DNA from: Zygaena filipendulae
Taxonomy: Eukaryota; Arthropoda; Insecta; Lepidoptera; Zygaenidae
Assembly (NCBI GenBank): GCA_907165275.2
Contig: OU015649.1
Coordinates: 4,246,001-4,310,000 of the forward strand
Length of the DNA stretch: 64,000 nt
Direction of reading: 5' to 3'
Made by a program: the position numbers and the translations under genes. Position 1 is the first letter of the stretch. Every line of letters begins with the position of its first letter. This document shows, in pieces, positions 20,126 through 25,076 of the stretch. The notes below the pieces were generated by a model. That model saw only the letters and a list, made by a program, of their open reading frames with translations. It did no database searches and was not told where the DNA came from.

Positions 20126-22691
20126 CGCACACACACACGCGAACGAACGCATCACACATACACAGAGACACACACACACAAGCCAGTGGCCAGTAGTGGT
20201 ATAGGGGAATTAAATCGGTTCGCTTGTATGAAGTGTGCTGCAAAGGAAACGTACCCACCCATACTACGTGAAAACTAGAGGGAAACCGTGGGCCTAGGCA
20301 TATATACTACGGGGTGCTCACCGATTAAAAAATTCACCAGTAAAATATAAAAAAAAAATTGGCTCACTTAGTATTATATTATCTGTGGTATGGGTAATAG
20401 GCTAGTTTCCTAAATTTTCTTTTTTAGTCCGTTTTGTAGATTATTAAAAAATATTGGACACGTATTTTTTTTTTTTTATGTAACCAAAAAATAACGGAGA
20501 TATATCAAGTCGAAATTTCACATGACGTCACGCCTCGCTACAGTTTGTTCGCACGTTATAGCGAGCTGTGACATCACGAGTCCCCCACCCTAATCTTTAA
20601 TGCGTTTTATCTATGCATATTTCCATTATTTTAAAAAAGCAAAAAATACGTGTCTTTTATTTTTTTATTATCTAACTGACGGACTAAATAGAATTTCGAT
20701 TTTTTTACCCAGGAAACTAGCCTATTGGGTACGTTCCCTGACGTGTGTGGATTGTTTTGCTGATGACGTGTATTCGTCAGGGACAACAAGCCCAAGCTGG
20801 AGATGGACCTGGCCGACGACGAGGAGCGCGAGTTCGCGCCTGACCTGCTCAACAGCACCGTCTACATCATATCCATGGCGCTGCAGATATCCACCTTCGC
20901 TGTCAACTATAGGGTAAAAATGTTTGGTTGTATTGTTGTAACAGACATGTAAATAAATAGTGCATACCTACTCGTTTATTTATACACAGCCTGGTGACTG
21001 TGTTTTAACGAGCAGTGAGCACGAGTTCGAATCTTTGGAATTATCTCGGCGAGTGTGTAGCATAATAACGAATACATTATAGAACCGCGATTATCCAAAC
21101 CCTCAAATATCCAAACGCTGATTTAGTTTATCCGAACGCTCAATTATCCGAACGTTGTCGTGAATATGTATTTTTATATGTACTACCTATACGTATCTAC
21201 CACGTACATACTACATACTTTTCGGGTGTTTTACATTTTAACGTTAATATGTATGTCAAATTTTAATATACTGTACTGTTTGTGTATAAAACATACATAC
21301 AATCGAACATAGAACCTCCTCCTTTTTGGAAGTCGGTTAAAAAACTATAAAAAGGTGTTGTTTTTGTTTGATCTTGTCCCAAAAAAAAAACCTACATTTC
21401 GATTATGCGAACTTTTCACTATCCGAACTAGTCTCGGTCCCAATGAATTCGGATAATATTGGTTCTGCTGTATTGTATACTGGATGCGGTTGCGCGTGCG
21501 CAGGGCGAGCCGTTCATGGAGGGCCTGCGCGCCAACAAGCCGCTGCTGTACAGCGTGCTGGTGTCGGGCGGCGTGGTGCTGGCGCTGGCCGCCGGCCTGC
21601 TGCCCGACCTCTCCAACATGTTCGAGATTGTCTACTTCCCGCCCGAGGTGAGTGTATAATATTATGCTAGCTGTCCCCCGCGGTTTCACCCGCGGTAATT
21701 TCAGGATAAAAAGTACCCTATGTCACTTAGGATTACCGTAGCTTCCTATAAATAAATGAAAAAAAAATCAAAATCAGTGGATCCAGAGATTACCCCTACA
21801 ACGTCACAAACTCGCAAACTTTACCTCTTTATTATATAAGTATAGATAACACATTGCTTAATCTTTGAACTCTATTACTATTGCAATAACTTATTGCCAA
21901 TAAGATTCAGTAGCTGTGAAGAGTGTTTACATTTTTCTGCTGCCGACTATACTACCCTCCACGGTCCACAATTCATTTCGGAGTCTTTGTGGGTTTCGAT
22001 TGGGATAAAAGGTATTATTATCTATACCTATCATGTTTTCCTGAATACTGCAACTTTATATACATACATAAGTGAAATTTTTTAAAATAGCCTTTTTGAG
22101 TTTATCCATTATAAACAGACATATATTTTGACGACCCGTTTGGCGCAGAGGTCACCATGCCTACCCGCTAATCAAGGGGTTCCGGGTTCGATTCCCGGTG
22201 GGCACCCCCACCGACTTTGTGTGATGAACACAGGGTTCCATTCTCCAGTCTGGGTGTGTTTATATATATCTATAGTATAATATATAAGTAATTCTATGTA
22301 GTATATACCACGTTTGCTTGGTTTCCACGACACAAGCTAATAATAGCTTACTGTGGGATCAAGTAGATCTGTGTGTTGTGATGTGGATTATTATTATTAT
22401 TATACAAAAAATAAATTATTTTCTCTTTAGAAGAATAGGTATTTGGATATATGTATTTTATTTGTATCTATACTAATATCTTAAAGACGAGAATCTCTCG
22501 CGGCAATATCCGTTGGTATTATTTCTTAATATTATGTATCTATACGGACATTGAAAGATATACTAAATTTTTTATTTCAGTTCCGGTTGATACTGGTGCA
22601 GGTGTTGATAGCGGACATGGTGTTCGCTTACCTGGCGGACAGGCTCTGCTTACTGCTGTTCGGGGAGGGGCGCGTGCACGCCGCCGCGTAG
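3403..22691 (+). CDS. ATP13A1: ATP13A1 orthologue: P5A-type ATPase, ER transmembrane helix dislocase (10 coding exons)
   Basis: P5A ATPases (human ATP13A1, yeast Spf1) sit in the ER membrane and use ATP to remove mis-inserted transmembrane helices. The coding parts join as 3403-3675, 5952-6041, 6210-6416, 6499-8448, 12742-12997, 13410-13606, 14661-14803, 20781-20913, 21504-21647 and 22581-22691, giving 1,167 codons; the human protein is about 1,200 residues. All introns are GT-AG and the reading frame is kept at every junction. Visible motifs are TGES (314-317, actuator), PPELP (453-457, typical of P5 ATPases in membrane helix 4), DKTGTLTS with phospho-acceptor Asp496, KGAPE and [10 protein letters not shown] (nucleotide-binding and P domains) and GDGTNDVG around Asp828/Asp832. 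Hydrophobic helices precede the actuator domain and fill the last four exons. No frame break was found. Odd points are the 650-codon exon 4 and the abrupt change to GC-rich codons from exon 5. The match to the family rests on remembered protein similarity. Confidence 0.95.
4406..4735 (+). mobile_element. 330-bp MITE with paired TGACGTCA sites, copy 1 (ATP13A1 intron 1)
   Basis: The termini AATAGGGATGTTGAC and GTCAACATGCCCATT are inverted repeats. The interior has a stem whose halves hold TTAGTCCGTC and GACGGACTAA. Two perfect CRE-like palindromes TGACGTCA lie at 4556 and 4601. It has the same length as copy 2 and is nearly identical to it. No coding capacity. Confidence 0.85.
5298..5480 (-). 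mobile_element. Helitron-like nonautonomous repeat (reverse)
   Basis: The end reads CTAGCTGTTCCCTGCAG, the reverse of the family 3' end (hairpin, short spacer, CTAG next to T). Intron 1 of ATP13A1. Confidence 0.6.
5508..5769 (+). mobile_element. Helitron-like repeat, subfamily with AATTCCAAATTAACAG
   Basis: It runs from GTAATTCCAAATTAACAG to a GGGTGAAACC hairpin and CTAG. The same subfamily is at 30,764-31,031 (reverse) and 62,940-63,213. Confidence 0.7.
5952..6041 (+). CDS. ATP13A1: ATP13A1 exon 2
   Basis: Thirty codons lie between a TTTAG acceptor and a GTACTG donor, both phase 0. They encode the [10 protein letters not shown] segment, which is conserved in animal P5A ATPases just after the N-terminal helices. 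Confidence 0.92.
6210..6416 (+). CDS. ATP13A1: ATP13A1 exon 3
   Basis: Sixty-nine codons start after a T-rich TTTCTCAG acceptor and end at a GTAAAA donor, phase 0 on both sides. The product contains [16 protein letters not shown] sequence, which matches the cytosolic segment before membrane helix 1 of the P-type core. Confidence 0.92.
6499..8448 (+). CDS. ATP13A1: ATP13A1 exon 4, very long exon with the actuator and P/N domains
   Basis: This exon has 650 codons. It runs from [18 protein letters not shown] through [22 protein letters not shown] and MITGDNP to [17 protein letters not shown]. The acceptor is TTTTTGTAG and the donor is GTAAGT at 8449. The frame stays open past the donor to 8784, but that tail (SGYPLRQL...) loses all family similarity, so the donor is taken as the true end. 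Codon use is AT-rich, unlike exons 5-10. Confidence 0.95.
9080..12300 (+). mobile_element. Non-LTR retrotransposon insertion in ATP13A1 intron 4
   Basis: The ORF above is followed by a short 3' UTR and an (AATA)n tail at about 12270-12300, the expected 3' end of such a LINE. The 5' boundary is not defined; the value given is approximate, and no target-site duplication could be matched. Confidence 0.85.
9153..12071 (+). CDS. LINE ORF2: AP endonuclease plus reverse transcriptase (Jockey/CR1-type)
   Basis: An open frame of 972 residues. The N-terminal 230 or so form an apurinic-type endonuclease ([28 protein letters not shown]-like [13 protein letters not shown]). The middle is a non-LTR reverse transcriptase: [50 protein letters not shown] and the catalytic FADD at 692-695. 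No RNase H is present. The frame has no internal stop and looks recently active. It opens with a TTG and is closed upstream by TAA at 9138, and no ORF1 is recognisable, so the copy is probably truncated at its 5' end by a small amount. It lies in sense orientation in intron 4 of ATP13A1. The exact clade cannot be settled by eye. Confidence 0.93.
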   Translation: MSLYYQNARSIRGKLHDFYLNTLDLSFDIIIITETWLNDSILDSEVINSNYVLYRRDRSRCNSVKGDGGGVMIAVSQRLQSSRLCFFESNSEDLWIIITTKSGKRHQSLYLCASYFPPPVSPSFLERQLNHLSGILSKTENNQVLMVGDFNIAQANWRSTSLDPYGSGPAHLEDASSHLLQLLNDFLCLHDLNQYNLVCNGGGRVLDLVLSNFPHLSVDRVAAPLSKIDVFHPPISIQIKSLGKESTIKTCSPRFSFYRANYDAINNDLNDTDWLKQLDNNLSVDEMVDTFYATLNRVIGKHTPMTISRSRQYPIWYTKELKLLLKEKEKLRRKFKKYNNPLDQYEFSLARTRCTRVIKRCYSEYLKSVENSLAFNGNTKIFWSYIASKRKSKGSIPSEMYVGGTRLMSPESITNAFADTFASVYIPDDLDSASDGSGIVNTIKTDTTSIWHRTLGFVGVTRASVEKKLKTLNVNKSAGPDGIPAIFIASCAKHLSVPLSIIFNKSLSSGVFPSTWKLANVVPIPKSGNICDIENYRPISILSVFSKVFELMVCPHLTSHLEPLLAPQQHGFRRNLSTSTNLALFSSALSDAVDSKIQIDVVYTDISKAFDRVNHRLLLNKLNELGVYGKLLKWLGSYLEHRSQKVIVGGHESRAFMAHSGVPQGSHLGPVLFLAFINDLVGEIKYSDFSLFADDLKIFKKIKDSADSALLQDDLTSVFNWTERNRLQLNINKCKHIKFTKKISPILTSYNINGNIIGEVCNMRDIGVVFDRKLSFHTHYDKVIAKSLKTLGFIWRNGKIFKNIRALKILYFAMVRSTLEYCSSIWNPFYQCHIDRIERVQKQFLYYLTLHQGKLKSLLTYDDRLHYFNMISLQDRRWLTDQIFLYKIVHGIFNCPELLAQVNLCVPRGSSRLCNLRPLTTKRCRSNVGWKDVMTRICRDHNLVWAAAGIDLHHCSLNAFKKELLQYRTDSG
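12742..12997 (+). CDS. ATP13A1: ATP13A1 exon 5 (GC-rich charged linker)
   Basis: It begins [11 protein letters not shown] after an ACACAG acceptor, continuing HADV of the P domain once spliced. It continues into an Arg/Glu/Ala/Pro-rich linker of about 55 residues and ends in [20 protein letters not shown]. The linker is poorly conserved in the family; human ATP13A1 also has a charged insertion here. The last base at 12997 is followed by GTATGT, leaving phase 1, which exon 6 completes. GC content is extreme. Confidence 0.9.
13018..13110. repeat. Dispersed repeat copy just after ATP13A1 exon 5
   Basis: Second copy of the repeat at 1,245-1,340. The rest of intron 5 (12998-13409) holds a (CA)n run near 13,217 and an (ATTT)n run near 13,250. 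Confidence 0.55.
13410..13606 (+). CDS. ATP13A1: ATP13A1 exon 6
   Basis: Two bases complete the split Ile codon, then [20 protein letters not shown] follows, nearly identical to animal P5A ATPases (start of the C-terminal membrane region). The acceptor is TTCCAG. The exon ends FISRSK before a GTGTGA donor. Confidence 0.92.
14080..14217 (+). mobile_element. Helitron-like repeat fragment
   Basis: It ends CCGCGGGTGAAACCGCAG, spacer, CTAG. It shares the part TTTTCATGCGGTTTTCACC with 32,190-32,315. Intron 6 of ATP13A1. Confidence 0.65.
14277..14606 (+). mobile_element. 330-bp MITE with paired TGACGTCA sites, copy 2 (ATP13A1 intron 6)
   Basis: Same family and orientation as the copy at 4406-4735, with TGACGTCA at 14427 and 14471. 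It ends 54 bases before exon 7. Confidence 0.85.
14661..14803 (+). CDS. ATP13A1: ATP13A1 exon 7
   Basis: After TTTAATTTCAG it encodes [20 protein letters not shown] and a following hydrophobic helix, ending EATARSPG plus two bases (phase 2) at a GTATCG donor. It matches the conserved loop and helix of the family C-terminus. Confidence 0.92.
14877..15103 (+). mobile_element. Helitron-like repeat, first of a tandem pair
   Basis: Full-length unit ending with the CGCGGATGAAATCGCG hairpin and CTAG at 15100-15103. It holds the intact version of the site (TTTTGTAACCATTC) that the Gypsy element hit in the next copy. Confidence 0.75.
15107..15187 (+). mobile_element. Helitron-like repeat, second of the pair, left part (split by Gypsy)
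   Basis: It is continuous with 19750-19917 once the Gypsy element and one CAAC are removed. Confidence 0.75.
15188..15420 (-). repeat. Gypsy LTR (3' LTR in element orientation)
   Basis: 233 bp, starts TGTAGCGTC and ends CAGTAAA on the minus strand. It is identical to the partner LTR except for one base near 15297. Confidence 0.95.
15425..15437 (-). other. Gypsy polypurine tract
   Basis: The minus strand is purine-rich (AGAAAAAGGGGGG) four bases before the 3' LTR, where plus-strand DNA synthesis would be primed. Confidence 0.7.
16206..19397 (-). CDS. Gypsy Gag remnant-protease-reverse transcriptase-RNase H-integrase polyprotein
   Basis: A 1,063-residue open frame. Residues 1-70 resemble the beginning of a Mag-like Gag ([20 protein letters not shown]). 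They run directly into a protease active site [10 protein letters not shown] (Asp73), so most of Gag including any zinc knuckle is missing. The protease itself lacks the segment between YKLYAAN and [12 protein letters not shown]. The rest looks complete: RT with YIDD at 342-345, RNase H acids at 496, 537, 562 and 608, integrase zinc motif H691/H695/C725/C728, catalytic D756, D816 and E852, and a C-terminal GPY/F-like [11 protein letters not shown]. The frame is unbroken. The family pattern used for comparison is from memory. Confidence 0.93.
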   Translation of the reverse strand: MAEEKTTREIIDISAISLASTIPEFWTRHPRLWFYRIEAVLAPQRLGDVSKFDLVVSKLSAEVIGQITDFLEDTGADVSVIPATKKSKLPSESAYKLYAANDVQQPIIGADFLSFHKLLVDVGARKLIDQVTNLNVVTSIVSSLQPSLKTLECNHKYQDVISKYPDITRPTSFKEPPKHSVFHYIETTGSPVHARARPLPPDRYLRVKEEFRVMQELGICRPSKSPWSSALHCVPKANGQLRPCGDYRSLNAKTKPDRYPIPRLHDFTYILANKTIFTKLDINRAYHFIPIHPDDVEKTAIITPFGLFEFTRMSFGLRNAAQTFQRFMSTTVLAGLDFLFSYIDDVIIASDNEQQHVEHLEAIFKRFSEFGITINLSKCEFGQEKVSFLGFEVTRSGITPLQSRVQAIIDFPKPQTVEELRRFLGMVNFYRGHIPHAVESQMELNKYIHHSKKRDKTKVQWDSKANEAFDKCKLDLQKAVTLSHPRCDVPISLMCDASDTCVGAVLQQQIDGKWLPLGYFSKKLSDTQRKYSTYDRELLAIYMAVQYFRKLFEGRELIIFTDHKPLTYVFSKLNSSNETPRRMRHLLFISEFTTDIRHVTGLSNVVADSLSRVAELFCPAPIDYLELATAQEADDYITHILATGKQCNSHVRLKKLQSPICNKPIYCEISTDRVRPYLPENFRRKAFDSVHNLSHPGIRASKKLVSQKYFWPGLNKDVSRWSKTCVACQKAKIQRHTISDLGQFPTQDRFEHIHIDIVGPLRISEDGFRYCLTIIDRFTRWPEAIPLKEITAENVAKALFETWISRFGCPVKLTSDQGRQFESDLFKELMKVMGIQKIRTTAYHPQSNGIVERWHRSMKVALMARLDSNSWIDELPTVLLGLRTAVRSDTGYSAAELTYGKTVRLPGDFYSPNQEYDILTYVGKLRETIRNFRTSIRSNRKRTTFIHPELKTCKYVFVRNDFVRKPLQPPYEGPYRVIRRRDKHYVVEFPNRETCISIDRLKPAFVLDDESVVENDGNLNVTPDVIVNKNRSKNPVSSKEKLPYVTRSGRVVKRTRFFDDIDC
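19498..19515 (-). other. Gypsy primer-binding site
   Basis: The minus strand reads TGGTGACCCCGACGTGAT one base after the LTR. The TGG start suits pairing to a tRNA CCA end. The tRNA was not identified. Confidence 0.7.
19517..19749 (-). repeat. Gypsy LTR (5' LTR in element orientation)
   Basis: 233 bp partner of the LTR at 15188-15420. It presumably carries the element promoter, and the primer-binding site follows at 19498-19515. Confidence 0.95.
19750..19917 (+). mobile_element. Helitron-like repeat, second of the pair, right part (split by Gypsy)
   Basis: It continues AACCATTCATAAAATGG as in the intact neighbour and ends with the hairpin and CTAG at 19914-19917. Confidence 0.75.
20079..20132. 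repeat. (CA)n microsatellite
   Basis: A long AC dinucleotide run with a few interruptions continues to about 20,180. The minus-strand Cys/Val-rich frame across it is an artefact. Confidence 0.9.
20397..20725 (-). mobile_element. MITE with TGACGTCA sites, diverged copy 3 (ATP13A1 intron 7)
   Basis: Terminal inverted repeats ATAGGCTAGTTTCCT and AGGAAACTAGCCTAT are flanked by a 6-bp direct repeat TGGGTA (20391-20396, 20726-20731). The interior is the reverse complement of copies 1 and 2, more diverged. One perfect TGACGTCA is at 20523 and a TGACATCA is at 20569. It ends 55 bases before exon 8. Confidence 0.8.
20781..20913 (+). CDS. ATP13A1: ATP13A1 exon 8
   Basis: One base completes the Arg codon left open by exon 7. 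The exon then encodes an acidic luminal loop and [20 protein letters not shown], a penultimate membrane helix conserved in P5A ATPases. The acceptor is TTCGTCAG and the donor is GTAAAA at 20914. About 6 kb of transposons separate it from exon 7. Confidence 0.92.
21079..21460. mobile_element. pogo/Tigger-like DNA transposon relic (ATP13A1 intron 8)
   Basis: Repeated TATCCGAAC and TATCCAAAC motifs follow GAACCGCGATTATCC at the left, with GAATTCGGATAAT at the right. This resembles the ends of pogo-type elements. The interior is noncoding and is broken by another repeat. Confidence 0.5.
21311..21345 (-). repeat. Terminal fragment of the ACCGACTTCC element
   Basis: CTCCTCCTTTTTGGAAGTCG is the reversed end of the elements at 27,930 and 32,859, here inside a pogo-like relic in intron 8. 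Confidence 0.6.
21504..21647 (+). CDS. ATP13A1: ATP13A1 exon 9
   Basis: Forty-eight codons ([17 protein letters not shown] followed by a hydrophobic helix and EIVYFPPE) lie between CGTGCGCAG and GTGAGT, phase 0 on both sides. The GEPFME start corresponds to human GPPFME. Confidence 0.92.
21667..21845 (-). mobile_element. Helitron-like repeat (reverse)
   Basis: It starts CTAGCTGTCCCCCGCGG followed by TTTCACCCGCGG, the mirrored 3' hairpin, right after exon 9 of ATP13A1. Confidence 0.7.
22130..22402 (+). mobile_element. tRNA-derived SINE (ATP13A1 intron 9)
   Basis: The head has an A-box-like TGGCGCAGAGGT and a B-box GGTTCGATTCC, then a tRNA-unrelated body with TTTGTGTGATGAAC and an (ATT)n tail at 22,386-22,401. 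The acceptor stem does not pair, so it is not a working tRNA gene. Confidence 0.8.
22581..22691 (+). CDS. ATP13A1: ATP13A1 exon 10 (C-terminus and TAG stop)
   Basis: After TTTATTTCAG it encodes [20 protein letters not shown], the last membrane helix, then a short basic tail and TAG at 22689-22691. It matches the family C-terminus FKLVIAQVLLLDF. Confidence 0.92.
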   Translation, partial: FRLILVQVLIADMVFAYLADRLCLLLFGEGRVHAAA

Positions 22692-22963
22692 CGCAGCGCC
22701 GCCCGCGCCGCCCCGTCGCTGGCGCACGCTGGCACGAGGATATAGTATTGAACGAACTGACGGCTGCTCTGCGGAAAAACAAAGCAACTGGCATTTTTTT
22801 CGAAAGGAGTATTTTTTTTCTTTTTTGTATTTTTGCCACTTTTCACGCCTAACGGACGTCGCTACATACTCGCAACCATCAAAAAGGCTTTAGTCTTAAA
22901 GAAATTAAAATTAAGAAAATCGTTAAGCTATGCTATGGAAGGTTTGTTTTGATTAAACGATTA

Positions 22964-22969
22964 AATAAA
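22964..22969 (+). terminator. AATAAA polyadenylation signal of ATP13A1
   Basis: An AATAAA hexamer lies 273 bases after the stop codon, the first clear one on this strand, so it probably ends a 3' UTR of about 300 bases. Confidence 0.55.
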
Positions 22970-24240
22970 GCTATTTTAGATTTTTTGCTTCTCCCGTAAA
23001 ATTAATTCAGCTCCAATTACTTTGTTTTACCGTAGGGCAGCCGCAGAGCAATAATATGGAAAAATGGCGCTATTTTTCAGTGCTCGCGCTTACAAAATTG
23101 CACCGCACCCGCATCGATAAGGGTACATCTTACATGCACTCCCGTCGCAAGTTTATGAAAACCGATAATAATATGTTTTACGTTAGTAGAATAGGTCCTC
23201 AGTGAACAAAAAGAACCTTGAAAAACGCTCACTGCAAGCGACGCCCCTAGGTAGGTGCCTAGCTAGTTGATGGTGTGGCCAGCTGCGATGGTATGCAATG
23301 TGTCTGAGGATTAGTCACTCGGCGAGTTTCTTGGCTCTTAGCAGTAACCGAAGCTCTTTGTAGTGTGACTTTAGAACCAAGAGAATCATGGAAATCGCTC
23401 TCGATGCAAACCACTTGCGTTGTTTTTTTTTATCAATCAAAAGGATGCGTTACGATCTACCAATACACAACAAACTTTTGATTACTTTGAACTACCAAGT
23501 AACTGAAGCAATTCCTCATTCGAATATGGATTGTGAATTTCATAATTTTTTTTTTAGATCTGTCAAAGTTGTTTGCTTCCATTTGAAATGGAAGAAATTT
23601 TGGATTGGAATAATGGAAAAAATTATTAATATAAAGCTTCTACTTGCGTGTGTATATACAACAAATATTATATTTTAAATTGTGAGCTCGTATTATGGTT
23701 GTGAGCATGCGTAGGTACCTCGGCTACGCTAAAAGTGACCAATGTTGCGCCTATGGCGTTTCCTTTTTTTCTTTACAGTTCCATTTATTGGTTTAAAAAT
23801 ACCGTGTTATTCCTAAACAGATATCTTTGCGATATTAGTTTAGTTAATTAATTAGGTAATTTGAAAATGACATTGCCGCTCAAATTTTTTTCACCATCAG
23901 GGTGAAATTAGATCTAGTTAATAATTATAGTGTATATAAATACACGGATAACAGTTGTTATGTATTTGCATAAGTAGTAAATTTTAATAAATCTATAACT
24001 GTTTGTATCACTATTGATGGGGTGAGGCAAGAAGTCGTCGATGTAACTATTTAAATAGTACCAATTTTTAGTGCATTTAATTTATTATCAAGATGCTTGA
24101 ATGTCTGTGGTGGTAAACTATAATCTAACTATAGGTACATAATTATATTTTGTTATTATCGTGTGAAATGTCTGTTCAGTTTTTAATTTGAGAAATTGTA
24201 TTAGAAATGAAAGTGAAATAAAGTTCTGTGGGATCAAATT
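22970..24240. other. Intergenic stretch between ATP13A1 and the cuticular protein gene
   Basis: The two genes converge here. AT-rich with no recognisable gene; frames at 23,388 and 24,118 have no coding character. Confidence 0.5.
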
Positions 24241-24246
24241 TCCTTC

Positions 24247-24252
24247 TTTATT
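24247..24252 (-). terminator. AATAAA polyadenylation signal of the cuticular protein gene
   Basis: The minus strand carries AATAAAG about 170 bases after the stop codon. Confidence 0.6.
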
Positions 24253-24422
24253 CAAACAAAAATCATCAAAAATTATATAGTACAATAATATTTCACTATC
24301 CTGTTGTAGTTTTCTTATGGATTTTTTATACGCGACATTGCAACGTGCATCAAATCCAATAGTGAAAACGGAACAGACCAAAACAAGTACTAGATTACGG
24401 AAGACTAGACTCGTCACGAAGA

Positions 24423-25076
24423 CTAATGTTTCCAGCTGAAACCACCCAGTCCTGCGAGGCCGTCTTCGTAACCGTATCCGCCGTGATTATATCCTAGTCC
24501 ACCTAAATTTAACCCAATCAAATTTGTTGGGAGATTGGCGGGCGTGAACAACGGCGTAGCGATTCGAGTTGAGTACGCCATAAACGACGGGTACGGAGAT
24601 ATGTCGTAGGAGTATGGCGAAGCGATCGCATGTCTGTATTCTGCTTGAACTGGCGCCGCGTAATAGACGTATTGTGCAGCGATTGGACCGTCATATTCCG
24701 CTGCGTTTGAACCGCCGTATTGTGCAGCGATTGGACCGCCGTGTTTCCCGGCGATTGGACCTGCGTATTGTGTGACGGGAGCAGGGTAATGTGCCGTGAT
24801 CGGTGCAGCGACGGGTGTTGCCACTTTACTGACGACTGGCGCTGCCACAGATGTCAGGACCTTTTGTGGGTGTGCGGCTGGTCCGAGCCGTTTGACCACG
24901 GCATTGAATCCGGTGACGGGGTCGGCCGTGTAGTCCACGACCCGGAGGGTGCCGTCGGGCTCGGCCAGCGAGTACGACCCCTTCACGACCCCCCCGTCTC
25001 GGTGCTCCCTCTGCGCTTTATAGTCGCCGGTGTAAGGGTCACTAACTGCATAGTTGAACTCGTACTGTGGTAGTGA
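24423..25076 (-). CDS. Cuticular protein exon 3 (RR-2 domain and repeats)
   Basis: After a TGTTTCAG acceptor it encodes [11 protein letters not shown]... through the whole RR-2 domain to the C-terminus GLGGFSWKH and a stop at 24423-24425. The frame is open upstream of the acceptor only by chance. Confidence 0.95.
   Translation of the reverse strand, partial: SLPQYEFNYAVSDPYTGDYKAQREHRDGGVVKGSYSLAEPDGTLRVVDYTADPVTGFNAVVKRLGPAAHPQKVLTSVAAPVVSKVATPVAAPITAHYPAPVTQYAGPIAGKHGGPIAAQYGGSNAAEYDGPIAAQYVYYAAPVQAEYRHAIASPYSYDISPYPSFMAYSTRIATPLFTPANLPTNLIGLNLGGLGYNHGGYGYEDGLAGLGGFSWKH

Noticed and set aside
20028..20258. Cys/Val-rich 76-residue minus frame
   Set aside because: It is a translation of the (CA)n microsatellite.
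22131..22210. tRNA gene
   Set aside because: It has A- and B-box-like sequence but no acceptor-stem pairing, and is followed by a SINE body and an (ATT)n tail.
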